DNA from: a virus
Length of the DNA stretch: 35,493 bases
Strand: one strand, 5' to 3'
IMG/VR virus record: IMGVR_UViG_3300030503_000195
Coordinates: 1-35,493 of that record
Under the pieces are notes generated by a model. That model saw only the letters and a list, made by a program, of their open reading frames with translations. It did no database searches and was not told the DNA's origin. A program made the translations under genes and the position numbers. Position 1 is the first letter of the stretch; each line of letters opens with the position of its first letter. Shown piece by piece: positions 17,035 to 23,664 of this stretch.

Positions 17035-17403
17035 ATGACTACGCCTCTCCCTAACCCGGACATGCCGAACCCGTTTGACCTGAAAAAGAAAACGGTAAAG
17101 TTTCCGGACGCTTCCAAGTTCATCAATAAAGACCCCGCGCTTTATGAACTGGCGATGGGGCAGGCGGAAGCACAGGAAGACCGCAACACGATGCTAGCCG
17201 CTCAACAGTGGAACAACCTTGCTACTTTTTCCATGTTGGAAGGTATCAAGGAACGCCTTGCGGAAGGTGATGAGCTTTTGAAGGAAGTCCGGTTGGTGCG
17301 CAAAATTGCGGTGTGGGCGCTTTCCGGTATCGGTGGAATTCTTGTTCTTGCCCTTGGCACGATCCTCGCCAATTGGGTTTCCCACATGGCGCATTGGACA
17401 TAA
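17035..17403 (+). CDS. coiled-coil membrane protein, holin or holin-accessory candidate
   Basis: A 122-residue protein. Residues 45-85 form a charged helix (EDRNTMLAAQQWN...EGIKERLAEGDELLKEVRLVRK), followed by one membrane segment (AVWALSGIGGILVLALGTILANWV, about 90-113) and a short end. This coiled-coil plus C-terminal anchor layout resembles XhlA-type haemolysin/holin-accessory proteins. It lies at the start of the lysis region. Unknown whether it forms holes itself. Confidence 0.6.
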   Translation: MTTPLPNPDMPNPFDLKKKTVKFPDASKFINKDPALYELAMGQAEAQEDRNTMLAAQQWNNLATFSMLEGIKERLAEGDELLKEVRLVRKIAVWALSGIGGILVLALGTILANWVSHMAHWT

Positions 17404-17443
17404 GGCTTGACGCATGGTGCCGCCTGTGGTTGGTGTCTTCGTT

Positions 17444-18019
17444 ATGAAGCTTATCAATATCATATGGGCCATGGCCGTTTTTTCCATGGCAGGTTGCGCC
17501 AGTACCACGTCACAAATCCCGGACACGGTTAGCGTTGGTGTCTATGCTGAAACGGACGCTATCCATGCGGGCCGTTACGATCTCGCGGAACAGTATGGGG
17601 ACAATCTTTTGCGCATCGTGCCAGCGCCTAAGAAACGCACCGCCGTCGCACCAGTGACTAAATCCGTTGCCGCCACGCCCACGGCACCGGCAACGCTAAC
17701 CAAGGTCAACGTGACGCCACTGGATGCGGGTAAGCTCACTTATAACATTCAAGCCGATGCCCCGGCACTGGACGGCTTGCTAGAAGTTCCGGGTGCGGTT
17801 GCCGCCCAAGCCGCTGCCGATGATTACCAAAAGCAGGTGGACGCCCAACAGAAAAAAGATGCGGATGATAAAGCCGCTGCCGTTGCCCAAGTCGCCAAGG
17901 ATAAAGAAACCATTGCCGCCGCCGCGAAATGGAAGTATATGGTTATCACCGCTATTTCACTATTCGTTGTGTCCGTGCTTGTGTACGTGGCATGGAAACT
18001 CAAGTGGATTGGCCTTTAA
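17444..18019 (+). CDS. unimolecular spanin (u-spanin) candidate
   Basis: A 191-residue protein with a lipoprotein signal peptide at the start (MKLINIIWAMAVFSMAGC, lipobox MAGC, lipidated C18) and a single membrane segment near the end (residues about 166-184). The middle is Ala/Lys/Asp-rich, with a helical stretch (about 125-160). One protein tied to the outer membrane by lipid and to the inner membrane by a C-terminal helix is the layout of u-spanins such as T1 gp11, which fuse the two membranes in the last step of lysis. The upstream in-frame ATG at 17414 would bury the signal peptide, so 17444 is preferred. It is longer than T1 gp11 (131 residues). Confidence 0.7.
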   Translation: MKLINIIWAMAVFSMAGCASTTSQIPDTVSVGVYAETDAIHAGRYDLAEQYGDNLLRIVPAPKKRTAVAPVTKSVAATPTAPATLTKVNVTPLDAGKLTYNIQADAPALDGLLEVPGAVAAQAAADDYQKQVDAQQKKDADDKAAAVAQVAKDKETIAAAAKWKYMVITAISLFVVSVLVYVAWKLKWIGL

Positions 18020-18046
18020 CCCAACATGAACCCAAGAAAGAAAACT

Positions 18047-18436
18047 ATGTCTGATACTACCACACCCCCACCCGCCGTTGCCGAGAACGCAACGCCCCCG
18101 GCCCCTGCCGCCACTGAAACCCCCACGCCCGCAGTTACGGCCCCCGTCGTTGCCTCACCCGCTGTTCCGGTGATTGACACCACGGCCAAGGTTGAGCGCG
18201 GTGCATCCCCGGCCAACCCGCATCTGTTCGGCAAGATCATCGAGGAAGGTCACGAGTTGGAAAACCGCATCGGCAAGATTGTTGAACAGGGTGCGGAATT
18301 CATCGTGCTGGAATTCGAGCGTGCCGGGTCATGGATCAAAGCCAAGATTCACCCGTCCAAGGTGCAGTTGGTTGCCGCACCGGAACCGTCGCCGTCGTCT
18401 TCTACCGTTACCACGACAACGGCCCCCGGCGCTTAA
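18047..18436 (+). CDS. hypothetical protein with Pro/Thr-rich N-terminus
   Basis: A 129-residue protein: about 45 residues rich in Pro, Thr and Ala, probably disordered; a small folded part (about 55-110: NPHLFGKIIEEGHELENRIGKIVEQGAEFIVLEFERAGSWIKAKIHPSKVQLV); then a Ser/Thr tail encoded by a minus-orientation dispersed repeat. The ATG at 18047 has AAGAAAGAAAA upstream; an earlier in-frame ATG at 18026 is less likely. It sits between spanin and holin candidates. Function unknown. Confidence 0.6.
   Translation: MSDTTTPPPAVAENATPPAPAATETPTPAVTAPVVASPAVPVIDTTAKVERGASPANPHLFGKIIEEGHELENRIGKIVEQGAEFIVLEFERAGSWIKAKIHPSKVQLVAAPEPSPSSSTVTTTTAPGA
18386..18406 (-). repeat. dispersed repeat, exact core on the minus strand
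   Basis: The plus strand carries CCGTCGCCGTCGTCTTCTAC at 18386-18405, identical over 20 bases to the copy at 35139-35158. Minus-strand core GAAGACGACGGCGACG. Encodes PSPSSST here and VAVVFY at the other copy, in different frames. Confidence 0.8.
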
Positions 18437-18453
18437 TTCGAGAAAGCAAAATC

Positions 18454-18678
18454 GTGGATAGTGAAGCATCCCCAACCCAACAGGAAACCCCCGCGCTAGC
18501 ACAGGCGGATAAGGTTTTCTTCCTCGGGTTGGGGATGACTTTTTTACTTTCCGTTGGTTGCATGATAGCCAACTATGCCAAGCCTAACTCGGTTCCGTCC
18601 GAACCCATTTGGGCTTTCGCCGCCGTGGTGTTAGGGCATAAAATTTCCGCTGACAAATACAACTCCCAAAATCTATAA
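18454..18678 (+). CDS. small membrane protein, holin candidate
   Basis: A 74-residue protein starting with GTG (GAGAAAG lies 9-15 bases upstream, which favours this start). One clear membrane helix (VFFLGLGMTFLLSVGCMIANYA, about 23-44) is followed by a weaker hydrophobic stretch (EPIWAFAAVVLGHKI, about 53-67). Size and position next to a u-spanin candidate fit a class II-like holin that permeabilises the inner membrane. No family recognised, so the role is inferred. Confidence 0.55.
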   Translation: MDSEASPTQQETPALAQADKVFFLGLGMTFLLSVGCMIANYAKPNSVPSEPIWAFAAVVLGHKISADKYNSQNL

Positions 18679-18682
18679 TCAT

Positions 18683-19072
18683 ATGCCCAACGTAAAAGCC
18701 TCTAGTTTCGCAGACCCCGCAGACGTCTCCGCCTTCCGCCGGTGCAAGGCACAAGGGCATGACGATCAATACTGTTTTAAAGTAGGTGACAACGGCATCG
18801 GTTTTTGCGGGGATGACTGCACCACCGATGTGCCCATGTGCGCATTGCCGGTGGAAGTGTGGATGGACAAATGGGGTAGCAAGGGAGACGCCCGGCTTAA
18901 GCCTGTCAACGTCACCATAAACGGCATCACGGTAAAATGCCTCATGGGGGACACGATGCCCCATTTAGCCAACATCGGCAATGGTGCGGGCATCGATCTT
19001 TCCCCCGCCGCCGTGGCGGCATTTGGTTTAACGCCACCCATCATGGTGGATGCCTTTTGGGATTGGGCTTAA
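18683..19072 (+). CDS. cysteine-rich protein, double-psi-barrel-like; lysin candidate
   Basis: A 129-residue protein in the lysis region, just after the holin candidate. The N-terminal third has five cysteines (FRRCKAQGHDDQYCFKVG..GFCGDDC..PMCALP). The C-terminal part (VTINGITVKCLMGDTMPHLANI...GAGIDLSPAAVAAFGLTPPIMV) resembles the end of RlpA/barwin-like double-psi beta-barrels, where xIDLSxxAAxxLG is typical. RlpA and MltA relatives cut peptidoglycan, so this could supply the muralytic activity that no other gene here clearly supplies. There is no signal peptide. The fold call is from pattern only and the enzymatic role is a hypothesis. Confidence 0.5.
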   Translation: MPNVKASSFADPADVSAFRRCKAQGHDDQYCFKVGDNGIGFCGDDCTTDVPMCALPVEVWMDKWGSKGDARLKPVNVTINGITVKCLMGDTMPHLANIGNGAGIDLSPAAVAAFGLTPPIMVDAFWDWA

Positions 19073-19131
19073 AAATAGTTTACGATTTATGTGGACATAA
19101 CCCAACGGGGTGGCATGATGGACGCATGAAA
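19071..19131 (+). repeat. 61-bp promoter repeat, copy 1
   Basis: Identical over 61 bases to 21258-21318. It covers the end of one gene, an A+T-rich upstream part (TTTACGATTTATG), the promoter, and the first two codons (ATG AAA) of a small gene. The genes downstream of the two copies are unrelated after Met-Lys. Confidence 0.95.
19092..19125 (+). promoter_or_regulatory. AACCCAACG-type promoter, leaderless layout
   Basis: -35 TGGACA at 19092-19097, a 17-base spacer containing TAACCCAACG, and a -10-like box at 19115-19120 (ATGATG; CATGAT one base earlier is the better sigma-70 match). The ATG at 19126 comes 5-6 bases later, so transcription would begin at or beside the start codon. Confidence 0.6.
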
Positions 19132-19359
19132 TATTGCTATTACGTTAAGACAAACTTACAAGACGGGTACATCACAACCGACGTGTGGGACACGGTTGCC
19201 GTAGTTGCCCAAGTAATCGAGGCTAAGGAGAATCGTTTCCAGAATGCCCAAGAAGTTCTTCGGGTAGAAAAGCTGAATTGGGAAGACTGTCAAGGCCGTC
19301 GTGAAACGATGGATAAGCACCCTTTCAGTTTCTCCAAACACCACAAACCTACGGTATGA
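19126..19359 (+). CDS. small early-type protein
   Basis: A 77-residue protein of unknown family with a charged middle (QVIEAKENRFQNAQEVLRVEKLNWED) that looks helical. The start is set by the promoter directly upstream: the in-frame extension runs back into the previous gene and is not needed. The gene would be translated from a leaderless or near-leaderless mRNA. It overlaps the next gene by four bases (ATGA). Confidence 0.55.
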   Translation: MKYCYYVKTNLQDGYITTDVWDTVAVVAQVIEAKENRFQNAQEVLRVEKLNWEDCQGRRETMDKHPFSFSKHHKPTV

Positions 19360-19556
19360 AATTTGTATCCGTGTCAGGTTCCACCGTTACCGGTGCGGGC
19401 AAGTTCATGCCGGAGACATTCACCCTGTTGATGTCTCGCGGTGGGTTCCGGCTTAAACCGATGGTCACAACCGTCACCCGTCCGGGGTTGCGGGAGATGA
19501 TCAAGCTACTCCGCAGGAAGGGGTATACGTCTATTTATCCGCAGAGGAAGGTATGA
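19356..19556 (+). CDS. small hypothetical protein
   Basis: A 66-residue basic protein; the start codon overlaps the previous stop as ATGA. The sequence (FTLLMSRGGFRLKPMVTTVTRPGLREMIKLLRRKGYTSIY) has a helix ending in a turn. No family recognised. Part of a short operon beginning at the promoter at 19092. Confidence 0.5.
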   Translation: MKFVSVSGSTVTGAGKFMPETFTLLMSRGGFRLKPMVTTVTRPGLREMIKLLRRKGYTSIYPQRKV

Positions 19557-19603
19557 CCACACCCGAACTAAGGTCACGGATAGACAAAATGAAAGCACAA
19601 TGA
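19553..19603 (+). CDS. possible 16-residue mini-gene
   Basis: ATG at 19553 overlaps the previous stop and the TGA overlaps the next ATG, giving a 16-residue peptide (MTTPELRSRIDKMKAQ) with ATGA junctions on both sides. It could be a real coupled peptide or simply a re-initiation bridge to the next gene. The perfect overlaps are the only evidence. Confidence 0.3.
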   Translation: MTTPELRSRIDKMKAQ

Positions 19604-19977
19604 GTAATCAATTTGACCCGATGAAGTACACCCCCGGCCCATGGCAATGGGCCGACAGGAATAACGATGAAGTTTATAATTTTGATATTCCTCAAAGTCG
19701 ATTGACTACGGCAGCACAGCATCGTTACGGACTAGGATTGTCTTTAAGAACGGTAGCGGAATACGGAAGGGAAAACTGTTCATTTAAGCTGCCGGAATTT
19801 ATCTGTGAAGCAGAAGAAATTTCTCGTGGAAATGCTCAACTATTAGCTACAGCACCCGAGCTTCTAGAGGCATTAAAAGATTGCGTCGAAAAGCTTAAAG
19901 AGGTTGGCGTTCACCATGAGCTTTATGAAACCGCCGAGGAAGTCATAGCCAAAGCAGAAGGAAGGAAATCCCCATGA
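19600..19977 (+). CDS. phage protein with TPGPW start motif
   Basis: A 125-residue protein. The opening YTPGPWQW and the later pattern NAQLLATAPELLEALKDCVEKL (about residues 85-106) are hallmarks of a widespread phage family of unknown function. The DNA is richer in A+T than its neighbours. It is coupled by ATGA to the mini-frame upstream. Role unknown; such proteins are usually early accessory genes. Confidence 0.7.
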   Translation: MSNQFDPMKYTPGPWQWADRNNDEVYNFDIPQSRLTTAAQHRYGLGLSLRTVAEYGRENCSFKLPEFICEAEEISRGNAQLLATAPELLEALKDCVEKLKEVGVHHELYETAEEVIAKAEGRKSP

Positions 19978-20023
19978 CCCCCGCACAATGGGTGATATGA
20001 CTGGCACGGTATATTCTGAGGGG

Positions 20024-20058
20024 TTGACAAAACCCAACGATTGAACTACACAAACTTT
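20024..20058 (+). promoter_or_regulatory. AACCCAACG-type promoter, leaderless layout
   Basis: TTGACA (20024-20029), 17-base spacer with AAACCCAACG, then TACACA (20047-20052) and six bases to the ATG at 20059. The -35 is perfect, the -10 is weak. An in-frame TTG at 20041 lies inside the promoter and is not a believable start. Confidence 0.65.
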
Positions 20059-20376
20059 ATGAGTACAAAAACCGAACAACCCAAACCCGCACCGCGCATG
20101 GTGGCCATTACATGCCCCAAGTGCGACAAGACTTCGAAGCACCTTGTCACGTCCGTGCTTGGCCACATCGTCACGCCCAAGAAAACCGCGTCCGCTATTG
20201 AGAACGGCATGAAGGGTGGACGGCCCAAGGGTGAAAGCCTGTCCGCCTTGAAAAAGCACATGGCAGACATCAAGGCGGGACGTGTGACCGTCTCCCCCAA
20301 TGAGCGCCACTCGCTTGGCCGATTGATTCGCCGCCGGTTGCAGGCGAAGGCGTCCAAGGAAGTTTCAGGGAATTAA
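20059..20376 (+). CDS. small basic protein with a CxxC pair
   Basis: A 105-residue basic protein. ITCPKCDKTSKHL near residue 18 is a single zinc-knuckle-like half-site. Residues 45-65 (ASAIENGMKGGRPKGES) contain GGRPKG, an AT-hook-like stretch also common next to phage helix-turn-helix segments. A DNA-binding role is plausible but unproven. It is the first gene after its own promoter. Confidence 0.55.
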   Translation: MSTKTEQPKPAPRMVAITCPKCDKTSKHLVTSVLGHIVTPKKTASAIENGMKGGRPKGESLSALKKHMADIKAGRVTVSPNERHSLGRLIRRRLQAKASKEVSGN

Positions 20377-20382
20377 ACGGCC

Positions 20383-20649
20383 ATGGCCAACTTTAAACTA
20401 ACCCCGGAACAGGCGGAAGAGGTGACGGACTATTTGCGCGGTACTTGCAACGATCCTGCCGAGTGCTTGGAAGCGTTTCCTTTTTTCAAGGACGTGGACG
20501 AAGGGCAGGCAACGGACGCCATCAACGAAGCGTGCGCAAGTGCCGAGATTGAACGGTGCGACACGTGCTCATGGTGGGTGGAAGATAACGAGTGCAACCA
20601 GCATGGCGTGTGCAGCGATTGTGCGGAAGACGAAGGGAACGAAGATTAA
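20383..20649 (+). CDS. small acidic zinc-ribbon-like protein
   Basis: An 88-residue acidic protein. The C-terminal half has CDTCSWW and CNQHGVCSDC (residues about 59-80), two cysteine pairs that could bind one zinc. The N-terminal part (LTPEQAEEVTDYLRGTCNDPAECLEAF) is helical. Unknown function. Six bases after the previous stop, same operon, and overlapping the resolvase gene. Confidence 0.6.
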   Translation: MANFKLTPEQAEEVTDYLRGTCNDPAECLEAFPFFKDVDEGQATDAINEACASAEIERCDTCSWWVEDNECNQHGVCSDCAEDEGNED

Positions 20650-21115
20650 TATCATCGCCATCGATCCCGGTGCCAACGGGGGCATTGCCCGTTTGCGTAA
20701 TGGCGAGTTTAAGCTCTGGCCCATGCCTTCCACCGAGCTTGACCTAGTGGAACTGTTGGGGAGCCTGATTGGCAACGTCACGGAAGAACCGTGCATCGTC
20801 TACCTTGAACAGGTGGGTGGATTCACCGGTGGCCCGTCACCGGGTTCTGCCATGTTCAAGTTTGGTTGGTGGGCCAGTGGCCCGGCGTGGATTGCCCTTT
20901 GCTACCAAGCCCGGTTGGTAATGATCACCCCGCAGAAATGGCAAAAGGAAATGGGATGCGGCACACGGGAAACCAAGGGCAGCGCGGGGACAACCAAGTG
21001 GAAGAACAAACTAAAGGCGATGGCCCAACGGTTGCACCCGGAATTGGGCATCACGCTTAAGACGGCGGACGCCCTGTTGATTTTGGAAGCGGCTTTGAAG
21101 TTGGAAAAGATTTGA
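20621..21115 (+). CDS. RuvC-like Holliday junction resolvase
   Basis: About 164 residues. RNase H-fold nuclease that cuts four-way junctions, used by phages to resolve recombination and packaging intermediates. IIAIDPGANGGIA carries D15, IVYLEQVGG carries E63 and LKTADALLILEAA carries D150, the classic spaced acidic set. The start is uncertain: GTG at 20621 overlaps the previous gene by 29 bases, ATG at 20603 is also in frame, and an ATT at 20645 after GAAGGGAACG is possible. The core homology begins at about 20648. Transcription probably ends at the terminator at 21191-21250. Confidence 0.8.
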   Translation: MRKTKGTKINIIAIDPGANGGIARLRNGEFKLWPMPSTELDLVELLGSLIGNVTEEPCIVYLEQVGGFTGGPSPGSAMFKFGWWASGPAWIALCYQARLVMITPQKWQKEMGCGTRETKGSAGTTKWKNKLKAMAQRLHPELGITLKTADALLILEAALKLEKI

Positions 21116-21257
21116 CGGTTGCAAACGTCGATAGTTCGCCTGCATGTCGCGAAAGCGGGGGGACGCCGGAAGTCTCGAAAGGCGAGTGTTAAAGCGGGTT
21201 GGTGAAGGTTGAATGGCGTAATCGCACTAGACCCCACCGGCCCGCTTTTTCGTGTCC
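21116..21257 (+). other. structured non-coding stretch before a terminator
   Basis: No gene fits here. Several hairpins are visible: GACG/CGTC around GTTGCAAA (21113-21128), CGC-GAAA-GCG with a GNRA-type loop, CGCCT/AGGCG enclosing it, and the long terminator stem. It could be an extended 3' leader or a small RNA. I checked for a tRNA and saw no T-loop. Confidence 0.4.
21191..21250 (+). terminator. rho-independent terminator with long stem
   Basis: AAAGCGGGTTGGTG (21191-21204) pairs with CACCGGCCCGCTTT (21235-21248) over 14 base pairs including two G-U pairs, and a run of T follows. It closes the operon ending with the resolvase, and the next promoter begins about 30 bases later. Confidence 0.7.
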
Positions 21258-21318
21258 AAAAATAGTTTACGATTTATGTGGACATAACCCAACGGGGTGG
21301 CATGATGGACGCATGAAA
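21258..21318 (+). repeat. 61-bp promoter repeat, copy 2
   Basis: Exact copy of 19071-19131, placed just after the terminator. The identity ends right after the start codon and one Lys codon. Confidence 0.95.
21279..21312 (+). promoter_or_regulatory. AACCCAACG-type promoter, leaderless layout
   Basis: TGGACA at 21279-21284, spacer with TAACCCAACG, -10-like box at 21301-21307, ATG at 21313 five bases later. Same element as at 19092. Confidence 0.6.
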
Positions 21319-21513
21319 CAAAACGAAGGTAACACTTACAAGTTCCTAGACGGCGACGTTTACGAATTCACTCGCGAAGGGGTAAAGCAGATTGTGGCCA
21401 CTCGCCGCACGCCCGGAAGCTACCCAATTACGCGCACCTATTTTGTGGCCACCTTCCGTTCGGCAATACGCCACATGGAAAAAAGACATGGCCGTTCCAC
21501 CGTGATTGCTTGA
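21313..21513 (+). CDS. small early-type protein
   Basis: A 66-residue protein of unknown family with a likely beta-sheet opening (NTYKFLDGDVYEFTREGVKQIVATRR) and a basic helix at the end. It starts at the promoter repeat, so its mRNA would lack a leader. The promoter for the AAA+ gene overlaps its last codons. Confidence 0.55.
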   Translation: MKQNEGNTYKFLDGDVYEFTREGVKQIVATRRTPGSYPITRTYFVATFRSAIRHMEKRHGRSTVIA

Positions 21514-21547
21514 CAACCAAAACCCAACACTCTTGAATTCAACCCAC
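21510..21547 (+). promoter_or_regulatory. AACCCAACA-type promoter for the AAA+ gene
   Basis: TTGACA at 21510-21515, a 17-base spacer with AAAACCCAACA, and TTGAAT at 21533-21538. The ATG at 21548 comes nine bases after. This spacing leaves a very short leader, slightly longer than at the other promoters. Confidence 0.6.
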
Positions 21548-22681
21548 ATGGCAACTAAACCTTTCCCCACCCCTGCGGGGGCAATTGACGGTGACGAAGA
21601 TATGAAGACGACGGCGACGACCGAACCCACGCCCTCAGTAGTTATCAAGCATCAACGCGACATCCCCAACGGTACGGAAGTCCCTATTACTGTCAATGGC
21701 TCCCGTGTCATGGGCGTCAAGGTGGGCTATCTCGCGGACGTGGACAAGTGCTTGGTGAAGTACGGCCCACACACGCACCGCCGTAAAATCCACGGGTTCG
21801 GTGCCGCTGCACCCCGTGTGGCAGTTGCGGAAGAACCCGCCACCAATGGCCAATCCCTATCTCAGAATGGGCAGCTAGTGGATGGCCCGGCCAAGCCGTG
21901 GCAAACCGGCATGGTGCAGGAAGAGGAAGTCCCCACCTCTCGTTTTTCGGTGCATGAGCGTTTCCAGTTCATTGAAGAGTTTGCGGACGGGGTTATCTTG
22001 GGCGATGCCAATAGCTTGGTTGTATCCGGCTCCGGTGGACTCGGCAAGACATACACCATCCTTGAACGTCTGGCCCTCGCCAAGAAAGTCAGTGAAGACG
22101 ACGTGGCACCGGGCAAGCCTTACGATTATACCATGGTTAAAGGCTTCTCCACTCCCAAGTCCATGTATCGCCTGCTATTCAATAACAAGGACAAGCTTGT
22201 CACCTTTGATGATTGCGATTCCGTCCTTGATAACCCAACGGCGGTGAACATTCTCAAAGCGGCTTTGGACGATAAGAAATCCCGGTGGGTGCACTGGCTT
22301 TCAGAAAAAGGCTTTGGCGGTGGCGAAGACGAAGACGATTTGCCCGTGCGGTTTGAGTTTACCGGGAAGATTATTTTCATCTCGAATCGTTCGCTAACCC
22401 AAATCGATCAAGCCATCTTGTCACGATGCTTCTATGTGGATGTCACCATGACCCGGCAGGAGAAGATAGACCGCATCCGCGAGCTATCCGGCAAGATGCT
22501 CCCCGCCATGGAACTGGAAGACAAGTTGGAAGTGGTGGACTTGATGGACAGCCTAAAGGAACAAATCGGGGACTTGAACTTGCGCACGTTCGGCAAGGTC
22601 TGTGACATCCGCCGACGTAGTCCCAATAACTGGCGCAACCTTGCCGAGTACCTTGTCACGGCCAACATGGGTTCCAAATGA
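21548..22681 (+). CDS. AAA+ ATPase
   Basis: A 377-residue ATPase. Walker A GSGGLGKT (residues 161-168), Walker B LVTFDDCD (D221 and D222), sensor-like IIFISNRS, and a conserved arginine-rich end. Residues 1-130 are a variable N-terminal part with an SH3-like section (GTEVPITVNGSRVMGVKVGYL...). The middle (VKGFSTPKSMYRLLFNNKDKL) is typical of phage ATPases of unknown specificity. Possible roles are helicase loading or DNA handling. A dispersed-repeat copy (21604-21620) encodes MKTTATTE near the start. The ATG at 21548 is set by the promoter. Confidence 0.8.
   Translation: MATKPFPTPAGAIDGDEDMKTTATTEPTPSVVIKHQRDIPNGTEVPITVNGSRVMGVKVGYLADVDKCLVKYGPHTHRRKIHGFGAAAPRVAVAEEPATNGQSLSQNGQLVDGPAKPWQTGMVQEEEVPTSRFSVHERFQFIEEFADGVILGDANSLVVSGSGGLGKTYTILERLALAKKVSEDDVAPGKPYDYTMVKGFSTPKSMYRLLFNNKDKLVTFDDCDSVLDNPTAVNILKAALDDKKSRWVHWLSEKGFGGGEDEDDLPVRFEFTGKIIFISNRSLTQIDQAILSRCFYVDVTMTRQEKIDRIRELSGKMLPAMELEDKLEVVDLMDSLKEQIGDLNLRTFGKVCDIRRRSPNNWRNLAEYLVTANMGSK
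21604..21620 (+). repeat. dispersed 17-bp repeat, exact copy
   Basis: GAAGACGACGGCGACGA, here read as KTTATT in the disordered N-terminus of the AAA+ protein, one frame away from the EDDGDE reading in the terminase. Confidence 0.8.
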
Positions 22682-22956
22682 CATACGAAGAAGCCATCAA
22701 GCGAACGATTGCCCGCGACTTGGCGAACTATAAAATCCGCTATGCGGGCGAGGTTCGCCGCATGGTGGGTTGGATCAATTGGCTACCTTACGAAGTGCGG
22801 TTGCAGGCCGGGGTTTTTGTGGATGCTCTCGGCACCGAGACATTATGTTGGGAACACCTTGACTTTGAAAAGCTGTCCCGTGAATTGTGGTTGCTTGATA
22901 CAGTGCCACCCCATATTGAGGAAGCACTTAAACCGAAAGGCACCCATTTAGTATGA
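22678..22956 (+). CDS. hypothetical protein
   Basis: A 92-residue protein starting in an ATGA overlap with the AAA+ gene. Charged helical opening (YEEAIKRTIARDLANYKIRYAGEVRRMVGWINWLPYEVR) with tryptophans. No family recognised. Tight coupling suggests it works with the AAA+ ATPase or is at least made together with it. Confidence 0.55.
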   Translation: MTYEEAIKRTIARDLANYKIRYAGEVRRMVGWINWLPYEVRLQAGVFVDALGTETLCWEHLDFEKLSRELWLLDTVPPHIEEALKPKGTHLV

Positions 22957-23198
22957 AGCTAGAAGACGCCTTCCCCAACCCGGACGATCTCGCCAAGGTG
23001 CGGGAGATTGAAGCGCGGGCCACCCGTGCGTCCAACCGTATCCACATGGAAGCTATGTCAAACGGCGACATCACAGGCACCCGCATGGCGGAAATTGTAC
23101 AGGAGGAAATGCCCCACCTATCCCGTCATCAATGCCTTGAAATTGTTCTAGCCATCGTTACCGAACTGGCCAGCGCCGAGGCGGCAGAAAATAATTGA
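22953..23198 (+). CDS. hypothetical helical protein
   Basis: An 81-residue protein, almost fully helical by composition, starting in an ATGA overlap. It contains MAEIVQEEMPHLSRHQCLEIVLAIVTELASAEAA (about 45-78). No recognised domain. The end of the gene lies in the 53-bp promoter repeat that starts at 23188. Confidence 0.55.
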   Translation: MKLEDAFPNPDDLAKVREIEARATRASNRIHMEAMSNGDITGTRMAEIVQEEMPHLSRHQCLEIVLAIVTELASAEAAENN

Positions 23199-23240
23199 AA
23201 ATAAATGTGGACATAACCCAACGGATGCACGATACTCTGT
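23188..23240 (+). repeat. 53-bp promoter repeat, copy 1
   Basis: Exact over 53 bases with 35209-35261. It spans the last codons of the upstream gene, an A+T-rich part (AATTGAAAATAAATG), the -35 box, the AACCCAACG spacer and the -10 box. Confidence 0.95.
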
Positions 23241-23242
23241 CC
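23208..23242 (+). promoter_or_regulatory. AACCCAACG-type promoter, leaderless layout
   Basis: TGGACA (23208-23213), 17-base spacer with TAACCCAACG, GATACT (23231-23236; five of six match TATACT), then six bases and the ATG at 23243. The strongest member of the family. Confidence 0.72.
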
Positions 23243-23446
23243 ATGAAACAAACCACTAAGAAAGCACCGCTGAAAGAGTTTTTCGTTGTAACCACGATGA
23301 GTAAAGAAACCATCCGCCAAAACCTCCGCATGCGGATGGCGGGTTGGATTCGTAATCAACTGGCAGGTGGTGCGGGTAACTTCTTTTCTGCCGTTCAAGT
23401 GTCTGAGATTTCTTGCCTGCTCTCTGACTTAAAGTTTGCGAAATGA
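23243..23446 (+). CDS. small basic protein
   Basis: A 67-residue basic protein (MKQTTKKAPLKEFFVVTTMSKETIRQNLRMRMAGWIRNQL...). The start is placed at the promoter; an upstream frame exists but crosses the promoter. Unknown family. It is followed by an ATGA overlap with the next gene. Confidence 0.5.
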   Translation: MKQTTKKAPLKEFFVVTTMSKETIRQNLRMRMAGWIRNQLAGGAGNFFSAVQVSEISCLLSDLKFAK

Positions 23447-23664
23447 AACGCACCACCAACCGCCGCCTATGGTCAACCCCGGTTCGCCGGGGTGAAGTGG
23501 ACGTCCTCGAATTCTCTTCCCCAACCGGGGGAGTGGTTCGCACCATCACCAAGCTGGAAATTGCCGGGCAACCGCTGGCCCGAACGGAAGCCGCTTCGTA
23601 TCTTATGTCCTACGCCCTTTCCTTGGCCGTCACCACTGCCAAGGATCAACACCCTCATGGGTAG
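23443..23664 (+). CDS. small hypothetical protein
   Basis: A 73-residue protein starting in an ATGA overlap. A strand-rich first half (GEVDVLEFSSPTGGVVRTITKLEIAG) is followed by an Ala-rich helix. Unknown function; third of a chain of coupled small genes. Confidence 0.5.
   Translation: MKRTTNRRLWSTPVRRGEVDVLEFSSPTGGVVRTITKLEIAGQPLARTEAASYLMSYALSLAVTTAKDQHPHG

Noticed and set aside
21116-21250. Possible tRNA or tRNA-like gene
   Set aside because: No T-loop (TTCGA-type) and no cloverleaf arms of correct lengths; a terminator hairpin explains the strongest pairing.
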